Source: Saccharothrix espanaensis DSM 44229
Lineage (GTDB): Bacteria; Actinomycetota; Actinomycetes; Mycobacteriales; Pseudonocardiaceae
Assembly (NCBI RefSeq): GCF_000328705.1
Contig: NC_019673.1
Location: forward strand, 682,001-746,000
DNA length: 64,000 bases
Direction: 5' to 3'
The notes below the pieces were generated by a model. That model was given only the letters and a program-made list of their open reading frames with translations, did no database searches and had not been told where the DNA came from. Below, one piece after another: positions 40,503-53,299 of this stretch (positions are counted from its first letter, which is position 1; every line of letters starts with the position of its first letter). The position numbers and the translations under genes were made by a program.

Positions 40503-42149
40503 CTAAGCGTCCGAGGACGGCTCGCCTTCCACGGCCGCAACCCGGCAGCCACCTCTGCGCTTTGCCACGTACATCGCCGAGTCGGCTCGGGCGAGGGCCC
40601 GGTTGGCCGATTCCCGGGGGCGCACGGAGATCACCCCGACCGACAGCGTGACCCCCCGGGACAGGTCGATTGGCAAGTCCGCCACCGCATCCACCGCCCG
40701 GCCCAGCGCCGCTTCGGCGGCGTGCAGGGGCGCCCCGGGCAGCAGCACGACGAACTCGTCGCCGCCGTAGCGGGCCACCAGGTCGTCGCCCCGCAGCGCC
40801 TGCCGGAGTGTGCTCGCAATCACGCGCAGGACGTCGTCGCCCTCGGCGTGCGAGTGCTTGTCGTTGACCACCTTGAACCCGTCGAGGTCGACCAGCGCGA
40901 TCGCCATCGGGTGGGTCTGGGCGCCGATCAGCGCGGCGAGGCGGTCGTCGAGCGCGCGCCGGTTGGGCAGGCCGGTCAGCGGGTCCTGCAACGCCTGCTG
41001 CGCGATCGCGCCGTGCGCGCGGGTCAGCCGCTCGTGGTCGCGCCGGGTGACCAGGGTGGCGGTGCGGGCCTCCTGCATCTGCCACAGCTCCACCTCCAGC
41101 GCGTTGGCGTAGGTCTGGAGGGCGGAGATGGTGTGCTCGCCGTGCGGGCCGGACAGCTTCGCGTACTCGCGGGTCAGGCACAGCATCAGCGTCGGCTCGG
41201 AGGTGTCGTGCTCCAGCCGGGTGCGGGCGTCGGCGAGCACCTGGAGGGCCTGCTGCGGCAGTTCCTCCAGCTCCAGGCAGCGGGCCAGGGCGATGGACAC
41301 GATGATCAGCTCGCGGGCGTACATGGACAGCTCGCGCAGCCGCCACAGCGGGGCGATGTGCTCCGGGCCGGGCTTGGCCAGCGCGTGCGCCGCGCCGATG
41401 ATGGGCACCTGCTCGGCGGCCGTCCGGTCGCGCCGGCCGGGGTGCAGCGACTCGCGGAACGGGCCCTCGACGGCCTCGGCGATGGCCGACGCCGTGGCGA
41501 ACTTGGTCGCGGCCTCCTCCAGGTTCGCCACCCGTTCCAGCCGCAGCCCCCAGCCGATCAGCATCCGGGCGCGGTTCATCAGGTGGATGTAGATCAGGTG
41601 CGGCCCGGCGCTGTCCCGGATCGCGTTGTGGGCGCGGGCGAGCACCGCGTCGGCCATCTCGTAGACGCCGAGCTGGGTCAGCACCAGGCCCGTGCTCTGC
41701 AGCGCGTTGGCCAGCAGCCGGTCCCAGGTGCGCTTGTCCAGCACCGGGTCGGGGGTGAGGCTCTCCTCCAGCATGGCCAGGCCGGACGCGACCTCGGTCA
41801 GCGCCTTGTCCTCGAACCCGCCGAACAGGTACCGGCGGCCGCGCAGCGCGTGCGCCTCGGCCTCCAGCACGACCAGGCCGTGCCGCCGGGTGTGCGCGAG
41901 CAGCTCGTCCAGCATGGTGTCGGACAGGTCGATCAGGCCGGGCGTGACCAGCCGGACCACGGCCGCCGCGCGCAGCAGCTGGCCGACGATCCGGGGCTCG
42001 TTGCGGGCCTGCGCCTGCGCGAGCAGGTCGTCGACCTCCTGGCACGCGTCGAGCTGGTCGGAGAGGTGGCTGCTCTGGGCCACGGCCACGAGCTCACTCG
42101 CGCGGCCGACCAGCCACGCGTCGGACATCTCGTGGGGCGCCGGCACCAC
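40503..42149 (-). CDS. GGDEF diguanylate cyclase with helical N-terminal region
   Basis: About 548 residues. The N-terminal ~380 residues are alpha-helical and TPR-like ([26 protein letters not shown] and similar), with no membrane helix. The C-terminal ~165 residues form a GGDEF domain: [27 protein letters not shown] and an intact [10 protein letters not shown] active site. Exactly five residues upstream is RGDD, a complete RxxD inhibitory site, so it should make cyclic-di-GMP under product feedback. No EAL domain. The start is uncertain: GTG 42149 is the first good start after the tRNA-Gln gene. Confidence 0.87.
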   Translation of the reverse strand: MVPAPHEMSDAWLVGRASELVAVAQSSHLSDQLDACQEVDDLLAQAQARNEPRIVGQLLRAAAVVRLVTPGLIDLSDTMLDELLAHTRRHGLVVLEAEAHALRGRRYLFGGFEDKALTEVASGLAMLEESLTPDPVLDKRTWDRLLANALQSTGLVLTQLGVYEMADAVLARAHNAIRDSAGPHLIYIHLMNRARMLIGWGLRLERVANLEEAATKFATASAIAEAVEGPFRESLHPGRRDRTAAEQVPIIGAAHALAKPGPEHIAPLWRLRELSMYARELIIVSIALARCLELEELPQQALQVLADARTRLEHDTSEPTLMLCLTREYAKLSGPHGEHTISALQTYANALEVELWQMQEARTATLVTRRDHERLTRAHGAIAQQALQDPLTGLPNRRALDDRLAALIGAQTHPMAIALVDLDGFKVVNDKHSHAEGDDVLRVIASTLRQALRGDDLVARYGGDEFVVLLPGAPLHAAEAALGRAVDAVADLPIDLSRGVTLSVGVISVRPRESANRALARADSAMYVAKRRGGCRVAAVEGEPSSDA

Positions 42150-42242
42150 GTTGTCCTGCTCGTCGACCGCTTCCTCGCGCAGCGACTCACACCCCCATGC
42201 GGACGCAGGGCGACCCGGACCGGTGCGGTCCGGCCGAACTCG

Positions 42243-42313
42243 CTCCGCCACCAGGATTCGAACCTGGACCATCGGAACCAAAATCCGAGGTGCTGCCTTT
42301 ACACCATGGCGGA
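42243..42313 (-). tRNA. tRNA-Gln (UUG anticodon)
   Basis: A 71-nt cloverleaf on the minus strand: acceptor TCCGCCA/TGGCGGA, D-arm GTGT-AAAGGCA-GCAC, anticodon stem TCGGA/TCCGA with loop TTTTGGT (anticodon TTG, reading CAA), T-arm CCAGG-TTCGAAT-CCTGG, discriminator G. CCA is not encoded. It sits upstream of glmU/prs as in related genomes, with the GGDEF gene between. Confidence 0.97.
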
Positions 42314-42440
42314 ACGGGCGGAGGTCTCCCTCTACCGCGCGAGGACATGTTGTCACGACTGGTGCCGGAAGGTCGGCACCACCACTCAACTGGCCGCAAT
42401 CCGTCGGTAATTCGATCATGACACTTCGTGTTTCCGCAGG

Positions 42441-43586
42441 TCACGATCCCCCGGTGCGGGAGGCCAGAAAATCGGTCACGGACCGCTCGTACCCGGTCGG
42501 GTCGACGTTCCAGGCGGCGGTGTGCTCGGCGGCCGGCGCTTCGACGTAGGTCAACGGCCAGTCCAGCCGGGTCGACGCCTCGGCGAGGTCGCGGGAGCCC
42601 TGCACCGGCACCGTGCCGTCGGCCGCGCCGTGCACCAGCAGCGTCGGCGGCCGGTGCGCGGGCGGGTGGTCGACCAGGTCGAAGCGGTCGAACTCCAGGT
42701 CGGCCCGCCAGTCCGAGACCAGCTCGGCGACCGGGACCAGCTGGGTCGGCACGCCCCGGTTGCGGGACTGCAGCTCCAGGGTCTTGGTCCAGCTGGTCAC
42801 CGGGGCGTCCAGGACCGCGCCGACGGCCTTGCCGGCCAGCTCCGAGCGGCCCAGGAACTGGCCGACCGCCGCGCCGCCCATCGACCAGCCGTAGAGCAGG
42901 ACGTCCCGCGCGCCGCGGTCGAGGGCGTAGCGGACGGCGGCCTCCACGTCGCGCCACTCGGTGTCGCCGAGGTGGAACAGGCCGTCCGGGGAGGCGGGCG
43001 CGCCCAGGTCGTTGCGGTAGGTCACGGCGAGCACCGGCAGGCCCGCCCGGTGCAGGGTCGGGGTGATCCGCAGCGACTCGGCGCGGGTGCCGCCCCGGCC
43101 GTGCACCGCGACCACCCAGGTCCGGGCGACGCCGGGGACCAGCCAGGCGGGCATGTCGCCCAGCTCGGTGGGCACCGCCACGTCCTCGTAGTCCAGCCCG
43201 AGCGCGGCCTTCGGGTCGGAGGTCCACACCGACGTCTCCAGCCGGACCTTCGTGCCCGCGGGCGGGGCGGTGCCGGTCAGCTCGCGGGTCACCGCGCCGG
43301 CCGCCCGGTCGGTCACCCGGCCGACCCGGGCCTCGCCGCCCGGCCACACCAGTCCCCAGGTGCCGGGTTGCACTGTGATTCGGGACTCCGCCAGCGTGAC
43401 CGTGTTGTCACCCGATCCGACGATCGTGTCCGGGTGGCCGGGACGGGCCTGGTCGGGCTCCAGCAGCTGGCCGCTGTAGTACCAGCCGACCCCTAAGACA
43501 CCCGCGCTGAGCAGCGCGGACACCACCGCCACGGAGATCAGTGCGATCCGCAACCGGCGTCCGTGGCGAACGTTCGGAGACCCCAT
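42441..43586 (-). CDS. membrane-anchored alpha/beta hydrolase
   Basis: A 381-residue protein with an N-terminal membrane segment (IALISVAVVSALLSAGVLGVGWYY) that can be an anchor or signal. The hydrolase fold follows, with oxyanion region VVAVHGRGG, nucleophile elbow LLYGWSMGG, acid in VHGAADGTVP and His in EHTAAWNVDP. The substrate is unknown; it resembles exported esterases/acyl peptidases of actinobacteria. ATG 43586 is preferred over an upstream in-frame start at 43637. Divergent from the desaturase gene. Confidence 0.88.
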   Translation of the reverse strand: MGSPNVRHGRRLRIALISVAVVSALLSAGVLGVGWYYSGQLLEPDQARPGHPDTIVGSGDNTVTLAESRITVQPGTWGLVWPGGEARVGRVTDRAAGAVTRELTGTAPPAGTKVRLETSVWTSDPKAALGLDYEDVAVPTELGDMPAWLVPGVARTWVVAVHGRGGTRAESLRITPTLHRAGLPVLAVTYRNDLGAPASPDGLFHLGDTEWRDVEAAVRYALDRGARDVLLYGWSMGGAAVGQFLGRSELAGKAVGAVLDAPVTSWTKTLELQSRNRGVPTQLVPVAELVSDWRADLEFDRFDLVDHPPAHRPPTLLVHGAADGTVPVQGSRDLAEASTRLDWPLTYVEAPAAEHTAAWNVDPTGYERSVTDFLASRTGGS

Positions 43587-43680
43587 TGTCGAATGATGCC
43601 CCGCCGGTGATCGACACGCCCGAAATCCTGAGAACACGCGGTGGATTCGGCGCGGACTATGGCGGGACGGGGTTGTCCTA

Positions 43681-43708
43681 ACTTACGCTGCCGTAAGTTA
43701 CGGTCCCG
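43681..43708. promoter_or_regulatory. palindromic operator/promoter of the desaturase gene
   Basis: ACTTACG-CTGC-CGTAAGT (43681-43698) is a perfect 7-bp inverted repeat, overlapped by CGTAA-G-TTACG (43692-43702), with a related CCGTAG half-site after it. It lies about 40-60 nt before the desaturase start, where a promoter is expected (TTGTCC at 43673). It looks like a repressor site, most simply for the adjacent TetR. Confidence 0.65.
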
Positions 43709-43741
43709 TAGGTAGTCCCCGGATAACCAAGAGGTACTTGT

Positions 43742-44701
43742 ATGACCAGCACCCTGGAGAGCAGGTCCACGCCGCCCGGTCCTGAGGACAAGGGACCCAA
43801 GCCGATGATCGACGGTCGTCGCGGCCACGTGGAGCAGCTCGGTGTCTACGTGTTCGTCGTCGTGCCGTTCCTGGCGCTGATCGCGGCGGTCCCGTTCGCC
43901 TGGGGTTGGGGGTTGGGCTGGGTCGACGTGGCGCTGTTCGTCGCGTTCTACTACCTGGCCGGCCTGGGTGTCACGATCGGCTACCACCGCTACTTCACGC
44001 ACGGCTCGTTCAAGGCGAACCGGGCGCTCAAGATCGGCCTGGCCATCGCGGGCAGCATGGCGCTGCAGGGCCCGGTCATCGTCTGGGTCGCCGACCACCG
44101 GCGGCACCACGCGTTCTCCGACCGCGAGGGCGACCCGCACTCGCCGTGGCTGTTCGGCAGCGGCCCGGTCGCGCTGGCCAAGGGCTTCTGGCACGCCCAC
44201 ATGGGCTGGCTGTTCGAGCGCGACAAGACCAACGCCAAGCGCTTCGCGCCGGACCTGCTGGCCGACAAGGACCTGGTCTGGGTCGACAAGTACTTCGTGC
44301 TGTGGACCACGATCAGCCTGGTCGCGCCCGGCGTCCTGGGCGGCCTGATCACGATGTCGTGGGCCGGCGCGCTGTCCGCGTTCTTCTGGGCGGGCCTGGT
44401 CCGGGTGGCGTTCCTGCACCACGTGACCTGGTCGGTCAACTCGATCTGCCACATGGTCGGCGACCGCCCGTTCGCCGCGCGGGACCGCTCCGCGAACGTC
44501 TGGGCGCTGGCGATCCTGTCGTTCGGCGAGTCGTGGCACAACCTGCACCACGCCGACCCGACCTGCGCGCGGCACGGCGTCAAGCGCGGCCAGATCGACA
44601 CCTCGGCGCGGATGATCTGGCTGTTCGAGAAGTTCGGCTGGGCGACCGACGTGCGCTGGCCCAACCAGCAGCGGCTCGCCCGGATCAGCGCGAAGAAGTG
44701 A
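43742..44701 (+). CDS. acyl-CoA/lipid delta-9 fatty-acid desaturase
   Basis: A 319-residue membrane di-iron desaturase (DesA3-like) that introduces a cis double bond into stearoyl/palmitoyl chains. The three histidine boxes are present: HRYFTH (residues 82-87), HRRHH (119-123) and HNLHH near residue 267. Four membrane helices fit the family. ATG 43742 lies 7 nt after AAGAGGT. Terminated by a hairpin; a TetR gene follows on the same strand and probably controls it. Confidence 0.95.
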   Translation: MTSTLESRSTPPGPEDKGPKPMIDGRRGHVEQLGVYVFVVVPFLALIAAVPFAWGWGLGWVDVALFVAFYYLAGLGVTIGYHRYFTHGSFKANRALKIGLAIAGSMALQGPVIVWVADHRRHHAFSDREGDPHSPWLFGSGPVALAKGFWHAHMGWLFERDKTNAKRFAPDLLADKDLVWVDKYFVLWTTISLVAPGVLGGLITMSWAGALSAFFWAGLVRVAFLHHVTWSVNSICHMVGDRPFAARDRSANVWALAILSFGESWHNLHHADPTCARHGVKRGQIDTSARMIWLFEKFGWATDVRWPNQQRLARISAKK

Positions 44702-44704
44702 TCC

Positions 44705-44741
44705 CACACCCGCCCCTCGCCGGTGCGGCGGGGGGCGGGTG
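44705..44741 (+). terminator. hairpin terminator after the desaturase gene
   Basis: A long GC stem (CACCCGCCCC-T-CGCCG with CGGCG-G-GGGGCGGGTG, one mismatch) followed by TTT. It starts 5 nt after the desaturase stop. Confidence 0.75.
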
Positions 44742-44756
44742 TTTAGGGTGGTCGAG

Positions 44757-45401
44757 GTGGCGGGACGACGGCGCGGCGACGAGACCCCGGTCCCGCGCGT
44801 GCGGATGACCGGGAAGGAGCGGCGCGAGCAGTTGCTCGACGTCGCTCGGGCGTTGTTCGCCGAGAAGGGTTTCGAGGTCACCTCCGTCGAGGAGATCGCG
44901 CACCGGGCGGGCGTGTCCAAGCCGGTGGTGTACGAGCACTTCGGCGGCAAGGAAGGCATCTACGCGGTCGTGGTCGACCGCGAGATGCAGTACCTGATGG
45001 ACCACATCGTCAACGCCCTGTCCGGCGGGCACCCCCGGGAGCTGCTGGAACAGGCCGCGTGCGCGCTGCTGGACTACATCGAGGGCTCGACGGACGGCTT
45101 CCGCATCCTGGTCCGCGACTCGCCGGTGGCCTCGTCCACCGGGACGTTCTCCTCGCTGCTCAACGACATAGCCTCCCAGGTGGAGTCGATCCTGGGCCTG
45201 CACTTCTCCCGGCAGGGCTACGACCGCAAGCTGGCCGCGCTCTACAGCCAGGCGCTGGTCGGGATGGTCGCGCTGACCGGCCAGTGGTGGCTGGAGGTGC
45301 GCAAGCCGAAGAAGGACGAGGTCGCCGCGCACCTGGTCAACCTGGCGTGGAAGGGCCTGTCGCACATGGAGCACAAGCCGCGCCTGCGCACCCGCAACTG
45401 A
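44757..45401 (+). CDS. TetR-family regulator, probably controlling the desaturase
   Basis: A 214-residue regulator. The DNA-binding part is RMTGKERREQLLDVARALFAEKG, then TSVEEIAHRAGVSKPVVYEHFGGKEGIYAVVVDREM, the Rv3208-like TetR subgroup. The C-terminal domain binds an unknown, perhaps acyl-CoA, ligand. The in-frame GTG 44739 falls within the terminator stem, so GTG 44757 is chosen. Position next to a desaturase with a palindromic promoter suggests it senses membrane-lipid state. Confidence 0.85.
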   Translation: MAGRRRGDETPVPRVRMTGKERREQLLDVARALFAEKGFEVTSVEEIAHRAGVSKPVVYEHFGGKEGIYAVVVDREMQYLMDHIVNALSGGHPRELLEQAACALLDYIEGSTDGFRILVRDSPVASSTGTFSSLLNDIASQVESILGLHFSRQGYDRKLAALYSQALVGMVALTGQWWLEVRKPKKDEVAAHLVNLAWKGLSHMEHKPRLRTRN

Positions 45402-45437
45402 TCCGCGGTCGCGGCCGGCCGGGGGAGCCGTGGGCGG

Positions 45438-46544
45438 TCAGCCCCGGGACACCTTGAGGATCTTGTCGTCCGAGCCGTTCGACGTGGTCACGTAGAGCGC
45501 CTGGTCCGGCCCGAGGGCCGCGCCGCGCAACCGGCCGTAGGAGCCGTCGAGCTGCTCGGGGATCGAGACCGAGTGCACGCCGCCCTCGGCCGTGACGGTG
45601 AAGAACAGGACCTTCGAGCCCTTGAGCGCGGTGACCGCGAGGGTGCCGTCCAGATCGCCCCACCGGTCGCCGCTGAGGAACACGGCGTCGCAGATCGCCT
45701 CGGTCGGGCTGCCGGAGGACCAGACGGCCGGGACCGCGTCCGGGAAGCGCTGGAGGTCGGTCATCGGGACGCTCTCGTCGTAGCGGTCCACGGTGCCGCC
45801 CTGCGACGGGTCCCAGCCGTAGTTCGCGCCGGGCTTGAGGACGTTCACCTCGTCGTCCACGTCCGGGCCGTGCTCGGCGGTGAAGACCAGGCCGTCGGCG
45901 CGGACCGCGATGCCCTGGACGTTGCGGTGCCCGTAGGTGAGCACGCCGCCCGCACCGGTGGCGAGGTCGAGCTTGAGCACCTTGCCGCCGAGGTCGCCCT
46001 TGTCCTGGGAGGCCGAGGCTTTCGCGGTGTCGCCCGTGCCGACGAGCAGTTCGCCGTCCTTGCCCAACGCGAGCCGGCACCCGGAGTGCCGGCCGCTGGG
46101 GTTGGTCGGGAGGCCGGCCCGGAGCGGGTCCCCCACCCGCTTCGCGGCGGTGCCGTCGAGCGCGAACGTGACCAGGCGGACGTCCTCGTCGGTGTTGAAG
46201 CACGTGGTGAACCGCTTGCTGGTGGCGAAGTCCGGGTGGACCACGAGCCCCATCAGCCCGCCCTCGCCGCGCGCCACGACGTCACCGAGATCGGCGTCGA
46301 CCGGTGTCCGCTGCCCCTTGTCGACCAGGACCAGGCGGCCGGGGCGTTCGGTGACGAGCAGCCGGCCGTCGGGCAGGAACCCGATCTCCCACGGGTGCGT
46401 GAGCCCGCTCGTGACCACCTCGACCGTGATCCCCTTGGGAGCTTCCTGCGAGGAGGGCGCGTTGCCCCCGGCGGGGGTGCTGGAACACCCGGCGAGCAGC
46501 AACACGGCGGCGAACCCGACAACCCGGCGCATACCGGTCAGCAT
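45438..46544 (-). CDS. PQQ-type glucose/sorbosone dehydrogenase-like lipoprotein
   Basis: A 368-residue exported beta-propeller. The signal peptide ends in lipobox LLLAGC (Cys20). GLTHPWEIGFLPDGRLLVTERPGRL, RGEGGLMGLVVHPDF, SGRHSGCRLALGKDG, YGHRNVQGIAVRADG and AEHGPDVDDEVNVLKPGANYGWD are hallmark YliI/Asd-type (PF07995) segments. It likely oxidises sugars extracellularly, though many actinobacterial members have no proven cofactor. Start ATG 46544 (alternative ATG 46532). Converges with the TetR gene. Confidence 0.9.
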   Translation of the reverse strand: MLTGMRRVVGFAAVLLLAGCSSTPAGGNAPSSQEAPKGITVEVVTSGLTHPWEIGFLPDGRLLVTERPGRLVLVDKGQRTPVDADLGDVVARGEGGLMGLVVHPDFATSKRFTTCFNTDEDVRLVTFALDGTAAKRVGDPLRAGLPTNPSGRHSGCRLALGKDGELLVGTGDTAKASASQDKGDLGGKVLKLDLATGAGGVLTYGHRNVQGIAVRADGLVFTAEHGPDVDDEVNVLKPGANYGWDPSQGGTVDRYDESVPMTDLQRFPDAVPAVWSSGSPTEAICDAVFLSGDRWGDLDGTLAVTALKGSKVLFFTVTAEGGVHSVSIPEQLDGSYGRLRGAALGPDQALYVTTSNGSDDKILKVSRG

Positions 46545-46567
46545 GTCAGGGCCGTCGTGAAGTAGCC

Positions 46568-47116
46568 CTACGGCCGTTCCGGCGGGTGTGGCCGGTCGAG
46601 CGGGTAGGGGCGTTCCGGCGGGAGGAGCCGCCGGGCCTGGTCGAGGTCGCGGGCCAGGACGTGCCCGTGGATCTCGTGGACCAGCGGGGTGATGTCGGTG
46701 ATGCCCGCGGTCCACTCCTCCACGTACCGCTCGGAGGCCCGGCCCGCCAGTCCGATCTGGATGGACCGGTGGTCCAGCGCCTCGTGGTGCAGGCCGCGCT
46801 CCGGGTCCCACTGCACCCGGACGTCGGGTTTCCCCTTGCCGACCTCGGAACTCGGCACCGCGCTGCGAACGGCGCGGTCGAACCCCTCGCGCGTGATGCG
46901 AACGGCGAGAACCCTTTCCTGGTCGGGCTTGCGGGCCCAGCCGCAGCGGTACACCATCCAGAGGAACGACGGCTTGATCCACGTCATGCGCCCGGCCCTG
47001 AAGGGCGGCACGAACTTCCCCGCGGCCACGGCGGCGTCCGCGATGGCCGGGTTGTACGCCTGGTAGACCGTGATGTGCCGATCGTCGTAGTCGGCTCGGA
47101 TCTCCTTGTACTCCAT
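46568..47116 (-). CDS. DUF4291 domain-containing protein
   Basis: A 182-residue protein matching DUF4291 from start to end: YKEIRADYDDRHITVYQAYNPAIADAAV, then FRAGRMTWIKPSFLWMVYRCGWARK, VQWDPERGLHHEALDHRSIQIGL and ITDITPLVHEIHG. The family has no known activity. ATG 47116 at the conserved MEY start. It lies 23 nt upstream of the dehydrogenase gene on the same strand and could be co-transcribed. Confidence 0.92.
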   Translation of the reverse strand: MEYKEIRADYDDRHITVYQAYNPAIADAAVAAGKFVPPFRAGRMTWIKPSFLWMVYRCGWARKPDQERVLAVRITREGFDRAVRSAVPSSEVGKGKPDVRVQWDPERGLHHEALDHRSIQIGLAGRASERYVEEWTAGITDITPLVHEIHGHVLARDLDQARRLLPPERPYPLDRPHPPERP

Positions 47117-47556
47117 GGGGACAGCGTGAATCACGGGTCAACCGGAAATCCCGGTGGGACGCCGTGGACGGCAGGGTCAACCTCGACGCCGCCGAGCGAA
47201 TCGACCGCTGGGCCACGGGGTCGTTCCACTGGAGTCGCGCGGATGGCTGCCGGGTCAATTCGGAGTGGCGTGACCGAATTGCCGAAGCGTTGCACCCGCC
47301 GGCGCTCGTGGTGTGTCCGAAAGGCCGGAAGAGGGCTGTCGAGGCGGGCGCGGAAAGCCACGAGGACCCGTGCCCGGGATGACGGGTGCGGGGTGATCGC
47401 CGCCCAGCACGGCCCCGTTCGGGGGGTGGCGGGGCGGGCCGGGGTAATCGGCGAGCGGGGGGTCGGGGTGGGGACGTAGGGTGGTGGGGAGCACCCCTCC
47501 GGTGGGCGACAAGGTCCCGGGCAGGGGTCTGTCCTCGTTGCCTTGGGAGCCACGCA
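47117..47556. other. intergenic region before mfd
   Basis: About 440 nt. A 72-codon plus-strand frame (47164-47382) has only fair codon bias and no ribosome site; I do not call it. No hairpin of note. It must hold the mfd promoter and the divergent DUF4291 promoter. Confidence 0.5.
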
Positions 47557-51120
<3,564 letters not shown>

Positions 51121-51133
51121 GAAGGTAGCTCCT

Positions 51134-52069
51134 GTGAGGACTGTGCAGAGGCGCTTCACCCTGGTCGGCGCGGCCGTCGCACTGCTGGTGGCGGGCTGCG
51201 GCAGCGGCCCGAGCCAGGTGGGTTCGGCCGCGATCATCGGCGACACCGTGATCCCGCTTGAGCTGGTCCAGCAGCGCTTGGACACCGTGCTCAAGAAGGA
51301 GCCGGAGGCCCAGAAGCTGCACGAGCAGCACAAGCTCGACCAGGTGTCGCGCCAGTTGGTGACCCTGGGCGTGCAGCACGAGCTGATCGAGCGGGCGGCG
51401 CAGCGTGAGGGCGTCACCGTGTCCGAGGAGGCCGTGACGGAGTCGGTGGACAACGCGGGCGGCGCGGAAGCCGCCTCGCAGAACACCGTCTACGACGCCG
51501 CCACGTTCCGCGAGCGGGCCAAGGACCAGCTGCTGCTGGTCGAGCTGGCGCGCAAGTACGTGGACCGGATGGAAGTCACCTTCGACTACTTCTTCACCAA
51601 GGACGGCAAGGACGCCGTCGCCAAGGCCAAGCAGGTCGCGGCCGACCCGGGCCTGATGGCCGGGTTCGTCCAGTCCGGGCCGAAGGGCGCGGAGGGCCAG
51701 CAGCTGGCCAAGCGCGGGCAGAAGGTCAAGTCCGCCGAGTCGCCGCAGGCGGCGGGCTCGCCGCTGTTCGGCGTCCAGCCCGGCACGGTCGTGGCGTTCG
51801 CACCGGACCCCGGCAACGCGCAGTGGCTGGTCGCCCACGTGACCGCCCGCGACGACAACGCCAAGGGCGGCAGCGACTCGTCCACCGAGCAGCTCACGCC
51901 CCAGCTGCTGGAGCAGATCGGGCTGCGACTGGTGCAGCGGCTGGCCGGCGAGCCGGACATCAGGGTGAACCCGCGCTACGGCGTGTGGGACACGACGGCG
52001 ATCTCGCTCGCGCCGCGCACGGAGGAGCTGACCGGGTTCCAGGCTGTCGTCCGGCAGCCCAAGCCGTGA
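51134..52069 (+). CDS. SurA-N-like lipoprotein
   Basis: A 311-residue secreted lipoprotein with lipobox LLVAGC (Cys22). AAIIGDTVIPLELVQQRLDTVL and long helices match the SurA N-terminal chaperone-like domain; no PPIase parvulin motif is visible. It occupies the place of a lipoprotein gene (lpqU type) between mfd and mazG in mycobacteria. GTG 51134 lies 13 nt after mfd, and its stop overlaps the mazG start (GTGA), so the three genes are coupled. Likely a periplasm-facing folding factor. Confidence 0.88.
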   Translation: MRTVQRRFTLVGAAVALLVAGCGSGPSQVGSAAIIGDTVIPLELVQQRLDTVLKKEPEAQKLHEQHKLDQVSRQLVTLGVQHELIERAAQREGVTVSEEAVTESVDNAGGAEAASQNTVYDAATFRERAKDQLLLVELARKYVDRMEVTFDYFFTKDGKDAVAKAKQVAADPGLMAGFVQSGPKGAEGQQLAKRGQKVKSAESPQAAGSPLFGVQPGTVVAFAPDPGNAQWLVAHVTARDDNAKGGSDSSTEQLTPQLLEQIGLRLVQRLAGEPDIRVNPRYGVWDTTAISLAPRTEELTGFQAVVRQPKP

Positions 52070-53010
52070 GCGTGCGCGACACGGTTGTCCTGCTCGGCCC
52101 CGGCACTTCGGTGCTGCCCGCCGCCGCGCTGCCCGCTCTGCGGGGCGCGGCGGCGGTTTTCGTCGCGCCGGGGCTGGACGCGCAGTACTGGGGTGGGCTG
52201 GGCGCGGCCCCGGTCGGCGACGTCCCGGTGGGCGCGGTCGACGGGGCGGTGGTCTACCTGGCGGCAGGACTGGACGACTACGCCGCCGAGCTGGTCGCCG
52301 CCGGCGCGGAGGTGCTGCGCAACCCGGTCGGGACGGCGCTGGTCGACGCCGTCGCGGTGATGGACCGGCTGCGGTCGCCGGGCGGGTGCCCGTGGGACGC
52401 GGAGCAGGACCACAAGTCGTTGCGGCAGTACCTCGTGGAGGAGACCTACGAGCTGCTGGAGGCCATCGAGGACGGCGACCGCGGCGCGTTGCGCGAGGAG
52501 CTCGGCGACGTGCTGCTCCAGGTGCTGTTCCACGCGCGGATCGCGGCGGAGGACGTCGAGCCGTTCGGGGTGGACGAGGTGGCCGGGGACCTGGTGCGCA
52601 AGCTGGTCGGTCGGCACCCGCACGTGTTCGAGGGCGACGACCCGGCGGTGCGCGACGCGGCGTCCCAGCAGCACCGGTGGGAAGAGCTGAAGCAGGTGGA
52701 GAAGCAGCGCGAGTCCAGCCTCGACGGGGTCGCCCTGGGGCAGCCCGCGGTGGCGTTGGCCGGGAAGCTCGCCCAGCGCACGGCGCGGGCCGGGCTGCCG
52801 GTGGAACTGCTGCCCGACGGCGACAGCGCGGGCGTCACGCTGTTCCTGGTGGCCGCGCTGGCCAAGCTCGCGGGCGAGGACCCGGAGACCGAGCTGCGCG
52901 CGGTGGCGCGCGAGTTCGAGCGCCGGGTTCGGGAGGCCGAACGCGCCGCGCGCGCGGCCGGCGTCGAGAAGCTGGGCGCGGACGAGTGGCGCGCCTACTG
53001 GCCGGCCTGA
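52066..53010 (+). CDS. mazG: nucleoside triphosphate pyrophosphohydrolase
   Basis: A 314-residue house-cleaning NTPase that hydrolyses abnormal NTPs to NMPs. The MazG domain is RLRSPGGCPWDAEQDHKSLRQYLVEETYELLEAI, then EELGDVLLQVLFHARIA; the EExxE...ExxD metal motif is intact. The N-terminal ~95 residues are a non-catalytic extension usual in actinobacteria, and a second MazG-like half lies at the C-terminus. GTG 52066 overlaps the preceding gene by 4 nt. Confidence 0.94.
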   Translation: MSVRDTVVLLGPGTSVLPAAALPALRGAAAVFVAPGLDAQYWGGLGAAPVGDVPVGAVDGAVVYLAAGLDDYAAELVAAGAEVLRNPVGTALVDAVAVMDRLRSPGGCPWDAEQDHKSLRQYLVEETYELLEAIEDGDRGALREELGDVLLQVLFHARIAAEDVEPFGVDEVAGDLVRKLVGRHPHVFEGDDPAVRDAASQQHRWEELKQVEKQRESSLDGVALGQPAVALAGKLAQRTARAGLPVELLPDGDSAGVTLFLVAALAKLAGEDPETELRAVAREFERRVREAERAARAAGVEKLGADEWRAYWPA

Positions 53011-53204
53011 ACGGCGTCGAGCTCGCGCAGGGCCGCCGCGCCGCGGTCGAGGAAGCGGCGCAGCGCGGCGGGCGTCGCGACGATCTCGAACTCGGGCAGG
53101 TTCCCGATGGCGAGCAGGATCTCGGCCGGGTCGGCCCGGTACTCGATCTTGGTCTCCTCCTCGATCCGCACCCAGGACTGCATCTCCGCACGGGGCTTCG
53201 CCAT
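52995..53204 (-). CDS. hypothetical 69-residue protein divergent from XRE module 2
   Basis: A small protein starting MAKPRAEMQSWVRIEEETKIEYRADP, with an amphipathic C-terminal helix (LRRFLDRGAAALRELDAV). It is not a recognised family. It is divergent from the second XRE/DUF397 module and overlaps the mazG stop by 16 nt. It parallels the 82-residue gene beside module 1 in position but not in sequence. ATG 53204 follows GGAGAGA on the minus strand. Confidence 0.7.
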   Translation of the reverse strand: MAKPRAEMQSWVRIEEETKIEYRADPAEILLAIGNLPEFEIVATPAALRRFLDRGAAALRELDAVQAGQ

Positions 53205-53222
53205 GATCTCTCCTCTGCGTCG

Positions 53223-53263
53223 GAATTCTCTTAGTAGAGGCTCCACTATCTAGAGAATTCTCT
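53223..53263. promoter_or_regulatory. operator-like palindromes of XRE module 2
   Basis: GAATTCTCT (53223-53231) and AGAGAATTC (53252-53260) form a 9-bp inverted repeat with 20-nt spacer; the right arm itself extends to a perfect 12-bp palindrome AGAGAATTCTCT (53252-53263). It sits midway in the divergent promoter gap. Confidence 0.6.
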
Positions 53264-53299
53264 CCAGTCCACGTTTGGGTGAAGCTTTAGGCTGGCCGC

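Noticed and set aside
44739..44756. upstream GTG as TetR start
   Set aside because: It lies inside the desaturase terminator stem.
47164..47382. 72-codon plus-strand frame before mfd
   Set aside because: No ribosome site, modest codon bias, no family.
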